Assembly: GCF_024166365.1 (NCBI RefSeq)
Contig: NC_064838.1
Coordinates: 76,090,001 to 76,154,000 of the forward strand
Source of the DNA: Elephas maximus indicus
Lineage: Eukaryota > Chordata > Mammalia > Proboscidea > Elephantidae
Length of the DNA stretch: 64,000 nucleotides
Reading direction: 5' to 3'
Shown: one piece after another, positions 33,241-44,908 of the stretch
Layout: each line of letters opens with the position of its first letter
How positions within the stretch are numbered: position 1 is the stretch's first letter
The notes under the pieces: model-generated
What the model was told of the DNA's origin: nothing
Databases searched by the model: none
Seen by the model: the letters and a program-made list of their open reading frames with translations, nothing else
Translations under genes and position numbers: made by a program

Positions 33241-34814
33241 AGGCTCAGAATCTGCATCTTCTATTACATATAGGAGCTGTTTTGAACATTCCTGCTGTAC
33301 TATTACCTGTCAGTTAGATCTTACAAATTCTTCATCTGTTCTATGGAATCCCCAAATTAATTCATATTAAAGTCTTTAATATTAAGCATATTAACCTTTA
33401 TTATTATTATTATTTTGATGTTCTGACTTCTGAAAGAAATAGTGGTCTTAATGTTGTTATAAGGACTTGCTGTTACTAACATTAGCTTGCAAATTATATG
33501 ATTACCTCTGTACTAGAATTTGAAAAATTCACTACTATTCCAGCCTCCATTCACTTATATGCTGCCTTCTTAACTGCTACTAAAAATGAAGTACCTGTGA
33601 CCTTTACCAAAGGCAACTAAACTCTCTTTTGCGTGGGAACGCATCTCTTCGCTGCTTACAAAGGACACTTGCCTAAGAATCTCTTCTGTCTTTTATTTCA
33701 TCTGTGTTTTCCTCTCTACTGGATCAGTTACATTAGCAAAGAAGCAATTCATTAACTTTCTCATCTTTAAAAAAACAAAAAAAAAAATTTCCTTGACTCC
33801 ACTTCATTATCTAATATCCCTTTCATTCTCCCTCTTTTGCAGCAAAACTCAATAATGCTTATCTCCCGTTTCTCTCCTTCCATTCTTTTTAAACCCCCTT
33901 CACTCACACATAAATACCTAATGCTTTCTAAAAATCCTCTTCTCAAGGTCACCTTTGGCCTCTGCATCGTTAAATCTAACAGCAATTGCTCATTTCTCAT
34001 TTTATTAAATCCGTTATCTGCATTTAACTCAGTCGATCTGTCCTTCTTCCTTCACATACTTTCTTTACATGACCAAGATTTCCAAATAAGTATCTCAGAC
34101 CAGTCTTCTTTCTTGAGGTGAAGACCTGAAAATCCAACTACTTCATGATATTTCCATCTAAATGACAAATAGAATTCTTAAACTGAACAAACCCAAAGCT
34201 GTATTCCTGGTTCTCCTCCCATCCCCAAACTGACTCCACTCACGTCATCCTCCACCTTGACTGATGGTGCATTTGGCCTATTTGTTTTTCTATCTCCCTA
34301 CTTTCACTCTACCAGGAAATCCTTTTGGCTTTAACTCCAATGCATTTACCAAATTCAAAGACTTCTTATCATTTTTAAAGTTGTCCCCTAATTCCTAGCT
34401 GCCGTCATCTTTCACCTAGGTTATTGCAATTGAATTTTATCTAGTCTCCCTGCTTTTATCTTTGCATTCTCTTCCCCAGTAGCCTACCCTGAGCAAGACA
34501 GCTACAGTTACCATTTAAACTCATAAGTCGGATCATATCATAAATCTACTCTACTGCAATGGCTCTCCATGTAACCCAGGGTAAAAGCTGACACCATACA
34601 AATGTTAAATAATAAGCAACAGTAATCTTGCTACCCTCCCACCTCTCTGAGCTCCTCTCTCCTGGCTGATCCCTCACTGACTCCTCTGTCCAAGTAGCCC
34701 CTTTCTGTTTCTTTTATTGACCAGTTATGCTCTTGCCATAGGTAAGGTAAATAAATTGGCTATTCCCTCTCTCTGGAATCCTTCTCCAGAAAAATGCAAG
34801 TTGTGTACCAGATA

Positions 34815-35210
34815 AAACTTCAAGACAAAAGAAATCAAAACGGGCCTAGTCAAGAACTTTACAGGAGATGGACCCTATAAAACAGAAGGTAATGTAATGC
34901 AACTGTAAAACACTAACGCAGAGATCAGGAAATGCTATTTCTGCACTCAGGTCACTCATCATTTCAGAGGTGGAGCTCAGTAAACTTATATGTAAAGTAA
35001 AGAGAGTTGAATTTTATACATACTTAGAATATAATAATGTAAACACTAGAAGAGAGGGATCAGATTTTCTATTAAAGTCATTGCTATTCACACTATGCTT
35101 TGAAAAACATTCACAGAGGGAAGACAAAAAATGTCTTAGAGATTAGGTACAGGAACTTCCTGAAACTATTTAAATTGATAATAAAGTTTATTTTTAGGCC
35201 ACTGATTCCA
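34815..35210 (+). repeat. second copy of proximal D (ghost unit)
   Basis: Matches 32330-32705 and 14810-15060, starting near CAAGAACTTTACAGG (34852). It follows distal D directly, with no S, U or OR between, as if a further unit had been collapsed by deletion. No gene. Confidence 0.82.
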
Positions 35211-35212
35211 GT

Positions 35213-35557
35213 TAAGGAGCCCTGGCAGCACAGTGTTTAGCACTTCCCCGCTAATTGACAGGGTAGCCGTTGGAACCCACCAGATACTGTGCTGGAGGAA
35301 GATATGGCAGTCTGCTTCCATCAAGATTACAGTCTAGAAAATTCTATACCGAAAAAACAAAACAAAAAACATTGCAGTCCAGTTGATTCCAGCCCATAGT
35401 GACCCTATAGGACAAAGAAGAAGTGCCCCATAGAATTTCCAAGGAGAGCCTGATAGATTCAAACTGCCAACCTCTTGATCAGCAGCTGAAGCTCTTAACC
35501 ACTACACCAGCAGGATGTTCTGGAAACTCTATGGTACAGTTCTACTCTGTCCTTTAG
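35213..35557 (+). mobile_element. AfroSINE split by an antisense AfroSINE
   Basis: A sense element begins AGGAGCCCTGGCAGCACAG and resumes at 35518 with TCTGGAAACTCTATGG. An antisense AfroSINE (35350-35516) occupies the gap. The outer element runs straight into RTE1 at 35558. Confidence 0.88.
35350..35516 (-). mobile_element. AfroSINE nested in AfroSINE
   Basis: Antisense copy from an A/CAAAA-rich lead to the complement of the SINE head (CACCAGCAGG). It interrupts the sense copy described above. Confidence 0.9.
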
Positions 35558-36053
35558 GGTTCCTTTAAAGTGTTAAAAAGCAAAGATGTCACCTTGAAAA
35601 CTAAGGTGCACCTGATCCAAGCCATGGTGTTTTCAATTGCCTCGTGTGCATGTGAAAGCTGGACAATGAATAACGAAGATTGAAGGAGAATTGATGCCTT
35701 CGAATTGTGGTGTTGGTGAAGAAAATTGATATACCATGGACTGCCAAAAGAAGGAACAAATCTGTCTTGGAAGAGTGAAACCAGAATGCTCCTTAGCAGC
35801 AAGGATGGTGAGACTATGTCTCACATACTTTGGACATGTTATCAGGAGAATTCAGTCCCTGGAGAAAGACAACATGCTTGGTAAAGTAAGGGGTCAGTGA
35901 AAAAGAGGAAAACTCTTGTCAAGATGGACTGACATAGTGGCTGCAACATAACAACGAATGCAAGGATGAAGTAGGACAGGGCAATGTTTCATTCTGTTGT
36001 ATACAGTGTCCCTATGAGTTGGAACTGACAGGATGGCACCTAACAACAACAAC
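35558..36053 (+). mobile_element. RTE1 3' fragment
   Basis: Sense RTE1 from the post-RT region (AAAGTGTTAAAAAGCAAAG) to the 3' end GGCACCTAACAACAACAAC. A 37-base scrap of SINE tail (about 36054-36090) follows. Confidence 0.9.
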
Positions 36054-36122
36054 CACATGAGCTGGAATTGACTGGATGGCAATAGGAGGTGATAGCAATA
36101 AGTCTGATGTAAAAACATATTT

Positions 36123-36290
36123 AGGAAACCCTGGTGGCATAGTGGTTAAGAGTGACAACTGCTAACCAAAAGATCAGCATTTTGAATCCTGCAGGCGCTC
36201 CTAGGAAACCCTATGGGGCAGTTCTACTCTGTCCTATAGGGTCGGTATGAGTCCAATTTGACTCCACAGCAGTGGGTTTTTGGGTTAAAA
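36123..36290 (+). mobile_element. AfroSINE
   Basis: Sense full-length copy ending in GTGGGTTTTTGGGTT. The flanking words AAAAACATATTTA occur before (about 36110-36122) and after (36286-36298), a good target duplication. Confidence 0.93.
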
Positions 36291-36298
36291 ACATATTT

Positions 36299-37067
36299 AA
36301 ATGTATTTACAATATTAAAACTTTAGAACTTTGAGTTTGGAAAATGAATGTAATTATTGGTGAGATTAGTTCCTTGATCTTGAAAATAACCGCAGATCAT
36401 ACTTTAATATAACACAGAGAAGAATATTTCAAATAAATTCTGTATTCTAGTTATTTTCCCATATGTATATAAAAATTAAGCTAGTATATAAAGGTATTAT
36501 CCTCTACCTACTCTTTTTCTCATTCTCCAATCCCTTACAAAAATAAATACTTTTATTAATGATTCAAATTTTATTCTGAAGGCAATTTTCCATTTTATTA
36601 ATCTGGTTCGAATCTTGCTGGAGTTTTTGAATTTTTCACTAGAAACCTCCTCTTGATAAGATGAAAATGAATAAGGTTTAAAGTAGGACACTAATTCATC
36701 CTAAAACTATACTTGAGAAACATTTGGATCAAAACCCAAAATACCTCGGTTGTCATCTGTTCTCACCTCCCATAAGTGAACGTTCCCATGATCAACTGGA
36801 TTCAATAGCACCCTGGCATTAAGGCAGAAACTGAAGTCCAGTTAGATAATCCAGTCATTCAGTCTACAATGAATATTTAACGAACACTCATGGTAAGTTT
36901 ACCTCATATCTTGAAAGAACATTAAGATATCGTTTACCAATCTCACCTTTTGGCAGTTTAATGGTCTCCTTTGAAACTTTTTTTTTTTCCGGTTGATTTC
37001 TAGTGGATTTTGACTTCTGGTGTTGCCATGTATACAGAGCAGAATTGCACTCCATAGGAATTTTAAC
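36299..37067. other. no gene recognised
   Basis: AT-rich, apparently unique sequence. A short possible SINE scrap at about 37010-37065 precedes RTE1. Nothing else seen. Confidence 0.5.
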
Positions 37068-37506
37068 ACAGCCTGTTGTTTTCAATCGCCTCATATGCAT
37101 GTAAATGCTGGACAATGAATAAAGAAGACCGAAGAAGAATTGACACCTTTGAATTATTGTGTTGGCAAAGAATATTGAATATACTGTGGACTCCCAGAAG
37201 AACAAACAAATCTGCCTTGGAAGAAACACAGCCAGAATGCTCCTTAGAAGCAAGGATGGAGAGACTACCTCTCATATACTTTGGACATGTTATCAGGGGG
37301 GATCACTCCCTGGAAAAGGACATCATGCTTGGTAAGATAGTGGGTCAGTGAAAAAGAGGAAGATGTTTAGTGAGATGAATTGACACAGTGGCTGCAACAA
37401 TGGATTCAAGCACAAAAATTGTGAGAATGGCCCAGGTGAAGCTTGGTTCTCTTGTACTTGGGGTCGCTATGAGTGGGAACCCACTCAAAGCCACCTAACA
37501 AGAACA
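37068..37506 (+). mobile_element. RTE1 3' fragment
   Basis: Sense RTE1 from the post-RT domain to CCACCTAACAAGAACAAC. Pieces of the conserved segment remain open for 91 codons (37076-37351) without the RT core. Confidence 0.9.
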
Positions 37507-37650
37507 ACAAAGAGGATTTTCAAGGCTGGGGCTTTTTGAAAGCATCTTGCCAGGCATTCCTTCCCAGGCCCCTGGGTGAGTTCAAACCACCAACCTTCCA
37601 ATTAATAGGCTGCTGCTTAACCATTTGTGCCACTCAGGGGCTCCTCCATT
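37507..37650 (-). mobile_element. AfroSINE fragment, old
   Basis: Antisense SINE, recognisable from TTCAAACCACCAACCTTCC and CTTAACCATTTGTGCCACTCAGG. The 3' part is diverged. Confidence 0.75.
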
Positions 37651-37744
37651 GGCTAGTGTCATTTCCCAGGCCAAGAATGTTTATGGCATTACTGTACATA
37701 ACTTATTACAAGAAAAGAGTTTTAGATTTGTAATTAAGAGACTT

Positions 37745-37850
37745 GGATTCTAGACTCAGTACTGTCACTAACTAACTGTGACCTAATGTGAGCTATGTCC
37801 CTTCTCTGGGCCTGAGGTCTACAAATTTAGGGAGGATTAATAAGAACACA
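37745..37850 (+). repeat. MIR element
   Basis: Reads like the MIR core: GGATTCTAGACTCAG, ACTAACTAACTGTGACC and the following C/T-rich segment. The rest of 37851-38298 shows nothing recognisable. Confidence 0.65.
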
Positions 37851-39249
37851 TGCACATTTCTTCTGCACTTTTCTGAGTCAGGATGCTTTCTTTTCATATA
37901 TCTTTTACTTTTTACAGAAACTTTTTAAACTTCAATCTGCTTGTTCCCATTTAATTGATGGTGAATCTGAGGCTTGTGTACCCTAAATAACTCACCAAAA
38001 ACCTTCCTCATGAGTCTGTCCCTTTATAACAAAAAAATCCAGGTGTTGGGCTTGCCTTTCTCCGAGATTGGGCATGCTGGTTGCCACTAGGCCTTTCAGC
38101 AAAATTGGAAAGCATGTTGCAGTGTATGTTAATGGCATCCTGCCTTCGTTTCTATCTCTCATCTCTGTCCCTCTTCCCCACTGCAGACTTCTCATGTCAT
38201 CCTCATTGAAGGTAACTGGCAGACACTAGGCAATTTTGAGGTCAGAGTTCTGGGTAGTAACATGGTCTTCCAAATAGGAAAGTAATTTTGCAATGCAATC
38301 TGTCCCATTTTTTTTTTTTTTTATTGGCTATATTTTTTTTTTTTTTTTAATTTTTATTAAGCTTCAAGTGAACATTTACCATTCCAATCAGTCTGTCACA
38401 TGTAGGTTTACATACATCTTACTCCCTTCTCCCACTTGCTCTCCCCCTATTGAGTCAGCCCTTATAGTCTCTCGTTTCGTGCCAATTTTACCTTCTTCCC
38501 TCTCTCTCTATCTTCCCATCCCCCCTCCAGTCAAGAGTTGCCAACACACTCTCCTGTGTCCACCTGATTTAATTAGCTCACTCTTCATCAGTATCTCTCT
38601 CCCCCCCACTGACCAGTCCTTTTCATGCCTGATGATTTGTCTTCGGGGATGGTTCCTGTCCTGTGCCATCAGAAGTTCTGGGGAGCATTGTCTCTGGGAT
38701 TCCTCTAGTCGCAATCATACCATTAGGTGTGGTCTTTTAATGAGAATTTGGGGTCTGCATCCCATTGGTCTCCTGCTCCCTCAGGAGTTGTCTGTTGTGT
38801 TCCCTGACAGGGCAGACATCGATTGTGGCCGGGCACCAACTAGTTCTTCTGGTCTCAGGATAACGTAGGTCTCTGGTTCATGTGGCCCTTTCTGTCTCTT
38901 GGGTTCTTAGTTGTCGTGTGACCTTGGTGTTCTTCCTTTGCCTTTGCTCCCGGTGGGTTGAGACCAATTAATGTATTTTAGATGGCTGCTTGTTGGCATT
39001 TAGGACCCCAGGTGCCACAATTCAAAGTGGGATGCAGAGTGTTTTCATAATAGAATTGTTTTGCCCATTGATTTAGAAGTCCTCTCAAACCAAGTTCCCC
39101 AGATCCCAGCCCCTGCTTCGCTATCCTTTGAAGCTTTCATTTTATCTCGGAAACCTCTTTACTTTTAATCTTGTCCAATTAGGCTGAACTTCCATGTTTT
39201 GAGTGTTGTCTTTCCCTTCACCCAAAGCAGATCCCATCTACAGATTGAT

Positions 39250-39302
39250 CAATAAAAAGCCCTCTCCCTCCCTCCCTCCCTCCCTCCCTCCCTCCCCCCT
39301 TT
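39250..39302 (-). repeat. (GGGA)n tract in L1 3'UTR
   Basis: Seen on the plus strand as repeated CCCT units (39261-39298) ending in CCCCCC. The minus strand has many runs of three or more G and could form G-quadruplexes. The homologous place in the other L1 (1246-1275) is shorter and irregular, so the array expanded here. Confidence 0.9.
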
Positions 39303-39353
39303 GTAACCACAAAAGTATGTGTTCTTTTCCGTTTTTTTCTATTTCTCAAGATC

Positions 39354-42300
39354 TTATAATAGTGGTCTTATACAATATTTGTCCTTTTGCAACTGACTCA
39401 TTTCGCTCAGCATAATGCCTTCCAGATTCCTCCATGTTATGAAGTGTTTCAGAGATTCGTCACTGTTCTTTATCGATGCGTAGTATTCCATTGTGTGAAT
39501 ATACCACAATTTATTTACCCATTCGTCCGTTGATGGACATCTTGTTTGCTTCCAGCTTTTTGCTATTGTAAACAGAGCTGCAATAAACATGGGTGTGCAT
39601 ATATCTGTTTGTGTGAAGGGTCTTGTATTTTTAGGGTATATTCCGAGGAGTGGGATTTCTGGGTTGTATGGTAGTTCTATTTCTAACTGTTTAAGATAAC
39701 GCCAGATGGATTTCCAAAGTGGTTGTACCATTTTACAACCCCACCAGCAGTGTATGAGAGTTCCAGTCTCTCCGCAGCCTCTCCAACATTTATTATTTTG
39801 TGTTTTTTGAATTAATGCCAGTCTAGTTGGTGTCAGATGGAATCTCATCGTAGTTTTAATTTGCATTTCTCTAATGACTAATGATCGAGAGCATTTTCTC
39901 ATGTATCTGTTGGCTGCCTGAATATCTTCCTTAGTGAAATGTGTGTTCATATCCTTTGCCCACTTCTTGATTGGGTTGTTTGTCTTTTTGTGGTTGAGTT
40001 TTGACAGAATCATGTAGATTTTAGAGATCAGGCGCTGGTCGGAGATGTCATAGCTGAATATTCTTTCCCAGTCTGTAGGTGGTCTTTTTACTCTTTTGGT
40101 GAAGTCTTTAGATGTGCATAGGTGTTTGATTTTTAGGAGCTCCCAGTTATCTGGTTTCTCTTCATCATTTTTGGCAATGTTTTGTATTCTGTTTATGCCC
40201 TGTATTAGGGCTCCTAGGGTAGATCCTATTTTTTCTTCCATGATTTTTATCGTTTTAGTCTTTATGTTTAGGTCTTTGATCCACTTGGAGTTAGTTTTTG
40301 TGCATGGTGTGAGGTATGGGTCCTGTTTCATTCTTTTGCAAATGGATATCCAGGTATGCCAGCACCATTTGTTAAAAAGACTATTATTTCCCCAATTGAC
40401 TCACACTGGTCCTTTGTCAAATATCAGCTGCTCATAAATGGATGGATTTATATCTGGATTCTCAATTCTGTTCCATTGGTCTATGTGCCTGTTGTTGTAC
40501 CAGTACCAGGCTGTTTTGACTACTGTAGCTATATAATAGGTTCTGAAATCAGGTAGAGTGAGGCCTCCCACTTTCTTCTTCTTTTTCAGTAATGTTTTGC
40601 TTATCCGGGGGTTCTTTCCTTTCCATATGAAATTAGTGATTTGTTTCTCTATTCCCTTAAAGTATGACATTGGTATTTGGATTGGAAGTGCGTTGTATGT
40701 ATAAATGGCTTTTGGTAGAATAGACATTTTTACTATGTTAAGTCTTCCTATCCATGAGCAGGGTATGTTTTTCCACTTAAGTGTGTCCTTTTGAATTTCT
40801 TGTAGCAGAGTTTTATAGTTTTCTTTGTATAGGTCTTTTACATCCTTGGTAAGATTTATTCCTAAGTATTTTATCTTCTTGGGGGCTACTGCGAATGGTA
40901 TTGATTTGGTGATTTCCTCTTCGATGTTCTTTTTGTTGATGTAGAGGAATCCAAGTGATTTTTGTATGTTTATTTTATATCCTGAGACTCTTCCAAACTC
41001 TTCTATTAGTTTCAGTAGTTTTCTGGAGGATTCCTTAGGGTTTTCCATGTATACGATCATGTCATCTGCAAATAGTGATAGCTTTACTTCCTCCTTGCCA
41101 ATCTGGATACCCTTTATTTCTTTGTCTAGCCTAATTGCCCTGGCTAGGACTTCAAGTACGATGTTGAATAAGAGTGGTGATAAAGGGCATCCTTGTCTGG
41201 TTCCCGTTCTCAAGGGAAATGCTTTCAGGTTCTCTCCATTTAGAGTGATATTGGCCGTCGGTTTTGCATATATGCCCTTTATTATGTTGAGGAATTTTCC
41301 TTCAATTCCTATTTTGGTGAGAGTTTTTATCATAAATGGGTGTTGGACTTTGTCAAATGCCTTTTCTGCATCAATTGATAAGATCATGTGGTTTTTGTCT
41401 TTTGTTTTATTTATGTGATGGATTACATTAATGGTTTTTCTGATATTAAACCAGCCTTGCATACCTGGTATAAATCCCACTTGATCAGGGTGAATTATTT
41501 TTTTGATGTGTTGTTGGATTCTATTGGCTAGAATTTTATTAAGGATTTTTGCATCTATGTTCATGAGGGATATAGGTCTAAAATTTTCTTTTTTTGTAAT
41601 GTCTTTACCTGGTTTTGGTATCAGGGAGATGGTAGCTTCATAGAATGAGTTGGGTAGTATTCCGTCTTTTTCTATACTTTGAAATACCTTCAATAGTAAT
41701 GGTGTTAAGTCTTCCCTGAAGGTTTGGTAGAACTCTGCAGTGAAGCCATCTGGGCCAGGACTTTTTTTTGTTGGGAGTTTTTTGATTACCGTTTCAATCT
41801 CTTTTTTTGTTATGGGTCTATTTAGTTGTTCTACTTCTGAATGTGTTAGTTTAGGTAAGTAGTATTGTTCCAAGAATTTATCCATTTCTTCTAGGTTTTC
41901 AAATTTGTTAGAGTACAATTTTATGTAGTAATCTGATATGATTCTTTTGATTTCATTTGGTTCTGTTGTGATGTGGTCCTTCTCGTTTCTTATTCGGGTT
42001 ATTTGTTTCCTTTCCTGTTTTTCTTTAGTCAGTCTAGCCAATGGTTTATCAATGTTGTTAATTTTTTCAAAGAACCAGCTTTTGGCTTTGTTAATTCTTT
42101 CAATTGTTTTTCTGTTCTCTAATTCATTTAGTTCAGCTCTAATTTTTATTATTTGTTTTCTTCGGGTGCCTGATGGATTCTTTTGTTGCTCACTTTCTAT
42201 TTGCTCAAGTTGTCGGGACAGTTCTCTGATTTTGGCTCTTTCTTCTTTTTGTATGTGTGCATTTATCGATATAAATTGGCCTCTGAGCACTGCTTTTGCT

Positions 42301-43169
42301 GTGTCCCAGAGGTTTTGATAGGAGGTATTTTCATTCTCGTTGCTTTCTAAGAATTTCCTTATTCCCTCCTTGATGTCTTCTATAACCCAGTCTTTTTTCA
42401 GGAGGGTATTGTTCATTTTCCAAGTATTTGATTTCTTTTCCCTCGTTTTTCTGTTATTGATTTCTAGCTTCATTGCCTTGTGGTCTGAGAAGATGCTTTG
42501 TAATATTTCGATATTTTGGATTCTGGAAAGATTTGTTTTATGCCTTAATATGTGGTCTATTCTAGAGAATGTTCCATGTGCGCTAGAAAAAAAAGTATAT
42601 TTTGCAGCAGTTGGGTGGAGAGTTCTGTATAAGTCCATGAGGTCAAGTTGGTTGATTGTTGTAAGTAGGTCTTCCGTGTCTCTATTGAGCTTCTTACTGG
42701 ATGTCCTGTCCTCCTCCGAAAGTGGTGTGTTGAAGTCTCCTACTATATATGTGTAGGTGTCTATCTCACTTTTCAATTCTGTTAAAATTTGATTTATGTA
42801 TCTTGCAGCCCTGTCATTAGGTGCGTAAATATTTAATATGGTTATGTCTTCCTGATCAATTGTCCCTTTTATCATTATATAGTGTCCTTCTTTATCCTTT
42901 GTGGTGGATTTAAGTCTAAAATCTATTTTGTCAGAAATTAATATTGCTACTCCTCTTCTTTTTTGCTTATTGTTTGCTTGATATATTTTTTTCCATCCTT
43001 TGAGTTTTAGTTTGTTTGTGTCTCTAAGTCTAAGGTGTGTCTCTTGTAGGCAGCCTATAGATGGATCGTGTTTTTTTATCCAGTCCGTGACTCTCTGTCT
43101 CTTTATTGGTGCATTTAGTCCATTTACATTCAGCGTAATTATAGATAAGTAAGTTTTTAGTGCTGTCAT
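39354..43169 (-). pseudogene. L1 ORF2, one nonsense codon
   Basis: Endonuclease plus reverse transcriptase that nicks the target and copies L1 RNA. 1271 codons if read through, the usual length. The N-terminal third has the APE-type endonuclease with GDFN and SDH motifs. The RT catalytic F-A-D-D is at residues 700-703 (41061-41072). The C-terminal C-x3-C-x7-H-x4-C motif is present. A TGA at codon 923 (40401-40403) replaces a serine codon seen in the copy at 1-1195, and the frame stays in register on both sides. Endonuclease and RT are therefore intact but the C-terminal quarter is cut off. The ATG overlaps the stop of an upstream small open frame as ATGA. Confidence 0.95.
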
Positions 43170-43432
43170 TTTGATGCCTTTTCATGTGTGTTGTTGGCCA
43201 TTTCATTTTTCCACATGCTTTTTTGTGCTGAGACGTTTTTCTTAGTAGCTTGTGAGATCCTCATTTTCATAATGTTTAACTTTGTGTTTATTGAGTCGTT
43301 ACGTTTTTCTTGGCTTTTTTCTTGAGTTATGGAATTGATATTCCTTTTTGTGGTTACCTTTTTATTTACCCCTATTTTTCTAAGTAAAAACCTAACTTGT
43401 ATCCTTCTATTTCGCCTTGTATCACTCTCCAT
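43166..43432 (-). other. open frame between L1 ORF1 and ORF2, 88 codons
   Basis: Starts at an ATG (43430-43432) in the unusually long inter-ORF region and ends with TGA at 43166-43168, overlapping the ORF2 ATG (43167-43169) as ATGA. The product would be very basic and rich in K, R, N and S, with no motif I recognise. It may be an accidental frame in A-rich sequence; the overlap is what makes it worth noting. The same region in the older L1 (17557-17880) is too decayed to compare by eye. Confidence 0.4.
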
Positions 43433-43650
43433 CTGGCAGTTCAATGTCTCCTATATTTAGTCCCTCTTTTTGATTATTTTGATCGTTTATCTATTGATTT
43501 CCATGATTTCCTGTTGTGTGTATTATTTTGTTTATTTATTTATTTTTTAGAATTAGTCTTAATTTGTTTGTTTTTGTGCTTTCCCTATTTGAGTTGCGTT
43601 GATATCAGGACGTTCTGTTTTGTGACCTTGTATTGTGCTGGTACCTGATA

Positions 43651-44667
43651 TTATTGGTCATCCGGCCAAACAATCTCCTTTAGCATTTCTTGCAGTCTTG
43701 GTTTAGTTTTTGCAAATTCTCTAAACTTGTGTTTATCTGTAAATATCTTAATTTCTCCTTCATATTTCAGAGAGAGTTTTGCTGGATATATGATCCTTGG
43801 TTGGCAGTTTTTCTCGTTTAGTGCTCTGTATACATCGTCCCATTCCCTTCTTGCCTGCATGGTTTCTGCTGAGTAGTCTGAACTTATTCTTATTGATTCT
43901 CTCTTGAAGGAAACCTTTCTTTTCTCCCTGGCTGCTTTTAAAATTTTCTGTTTGTCTTTGGTTTTGGCAAGTTTGATGATGATATGTCTTGGTGTTTTTC
44001 TTTTTGGATCAATCTTAAATGGGGTTCGATGAGCATCTTGGATAGATATCCTTTCTTCTTTCATGATGTCAGGGAAGTTTTGTGTCAGGAGTTCTTCAAC
44101 TATTTTCTCTGTGTTTTCTGTCCCCCCTCCCTGTTCTGGGACTCCAATTACTCGCAAGTTATCCTTCTTGATAGAGTCCCACATGATTCTTAGGGTTTCT
44201 TGGTTTTTTTAAATTCTTTTATCTGATTTTTTTTCAGCTATGTTGGTGTTGTTTCCCTGGTCCTCCAGAAGTCCCAGTCTACATTCTAATTGCTCGAGTC
44301 TGCTCCTCTGACTTTCTATTGCGTTGTCAAATTCTGTAATTTTATTGTTAATCTTTTGGATTTCTACATGCTGTCTCTCTATGGATTCTTGCAACTTGTT
44401 AATTTTTCCACTATGTTCTCGAATAATCTTTTTGAGTTCTTCAACAGTTTTATCAGTGTGTTCCTTGGCTTTTTCTGCATTTATCCTAATTTCATTTGTG
44501 ATATCTTTAAGCATTCTGTAAATTAGTTTTTTATATTCTGTATCTGATAATTCCAGGATTGTATCTTCATTTGGGAAAGATTTTGATTCTTTTGTTTGGG
44601 GGGTTGGAGAAGCTGTCATGGTCTGTTTCTTTATGTGGTTTGATATGGACTGCTGTCTCCGAGCCAT
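43651..44667 (-). pseudogene. L1 ORF1, one nonsense codon
   Basis: Trimeric RNA-binding chaperone of the L1 particle. 338 codons from this ATG. A codon just upstream is GTG and is less likely as start. The N-terminal half is a long E/K/Q/I-rich coiled coil. After it, an RRM and C-terminal domain follow (43651 to about 44180). TAA at codon 153 (44209-44211) lies at the boundary between coiled coil and RRM. The frame continues in register beyond it, so a single base change separates it from an open ORF. Confidence 0.94.
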
Positions 44668-44894
44668 CACTGGGAAACTAGATTTCCCAAGTCGTCAGCT
44701 GGTGCGCTGGCTCCTAGTTCTGAAAACAGTCGCTGTCTGCCCGTATTTGTTCGTTTTCCGTCTCTAAGTCTGTGCTTGTTGTTCAGAGTTCGTAGATTGT
44801 TATGTATGTGATTGATTCCCTTGTTTTTCCGAGTCTTTGTTGCAAGAGGGATCCGCGGTAGCGTCCACCTAGTCCGCCATCTTGGCCCCCCACT
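44668..44894 (-). promoter_or_regulatory. L1 5'UTR with YY1-like site at its start
   Basis: Only 227 bases. On the minus strand the element begins with a G run and then GGCCAAGATGGCGG (complement at 44874-44887), matching the YY1 site that positions transcription start in human L1. It is GC-richer than its surroundings. It bears no visible relation to the 1.7-kb 5'UTR of the older L1 at 18848-20593. Confidence 0.75.
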
Positions 44895-44908
44895 TCTGTC
44901 CCATTTTT

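Larger units (their letters stand above)
32291..34800 (+). repeat. duplicated OR downstream flank D, copy 2
   Basis: Matches 14759-16309 after the OR pseudogene. 32291-32700 is the proximal part and about 33770-34800 the distal part. Between them lie an AfroSINE (32706-32905) and an older repeat (about 32930-33240). Single-base runs at 32303-32315 and 32320-32328 mark the start. No gene seen. Confidence 0.88.
38313..44894 (-). mobile_element. full-length young LINE-1 with target duplications
   Basis: The complete element is flanked by the perfect 14-base repeat TCTGTCCCATTTTT at 38299-38312 and 44895-44908. In minus-strand order: a 227-base 5'UTR (44894-44668), ORF1 (44667-43651), a 482-base inter-ORF region, ORF2 (43169-39354), a 1-kb 3'UTR and an A-rich tail interrupted once (seen as T runs at 38308-38352). 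Each ORF has a single nonsense codon and I see no frameshift. That makes this a recent but inactive copy, of the same family as 1-2206. About 6.58 kb long. Confidence 0.97.

Noticed and set aside
38293-38868. 191-codon plus-strand open frame
   Set aside because: It covers the poly(T) and antisense 3'UTR of the young L1, so it is not a gene.
40966-42756. Plus-strand open frames of 126-150 codons
   Set aside because: They are antisense shadows of L1 ORF2 on the minus strand, with hydrophobic, low-complexity translations.
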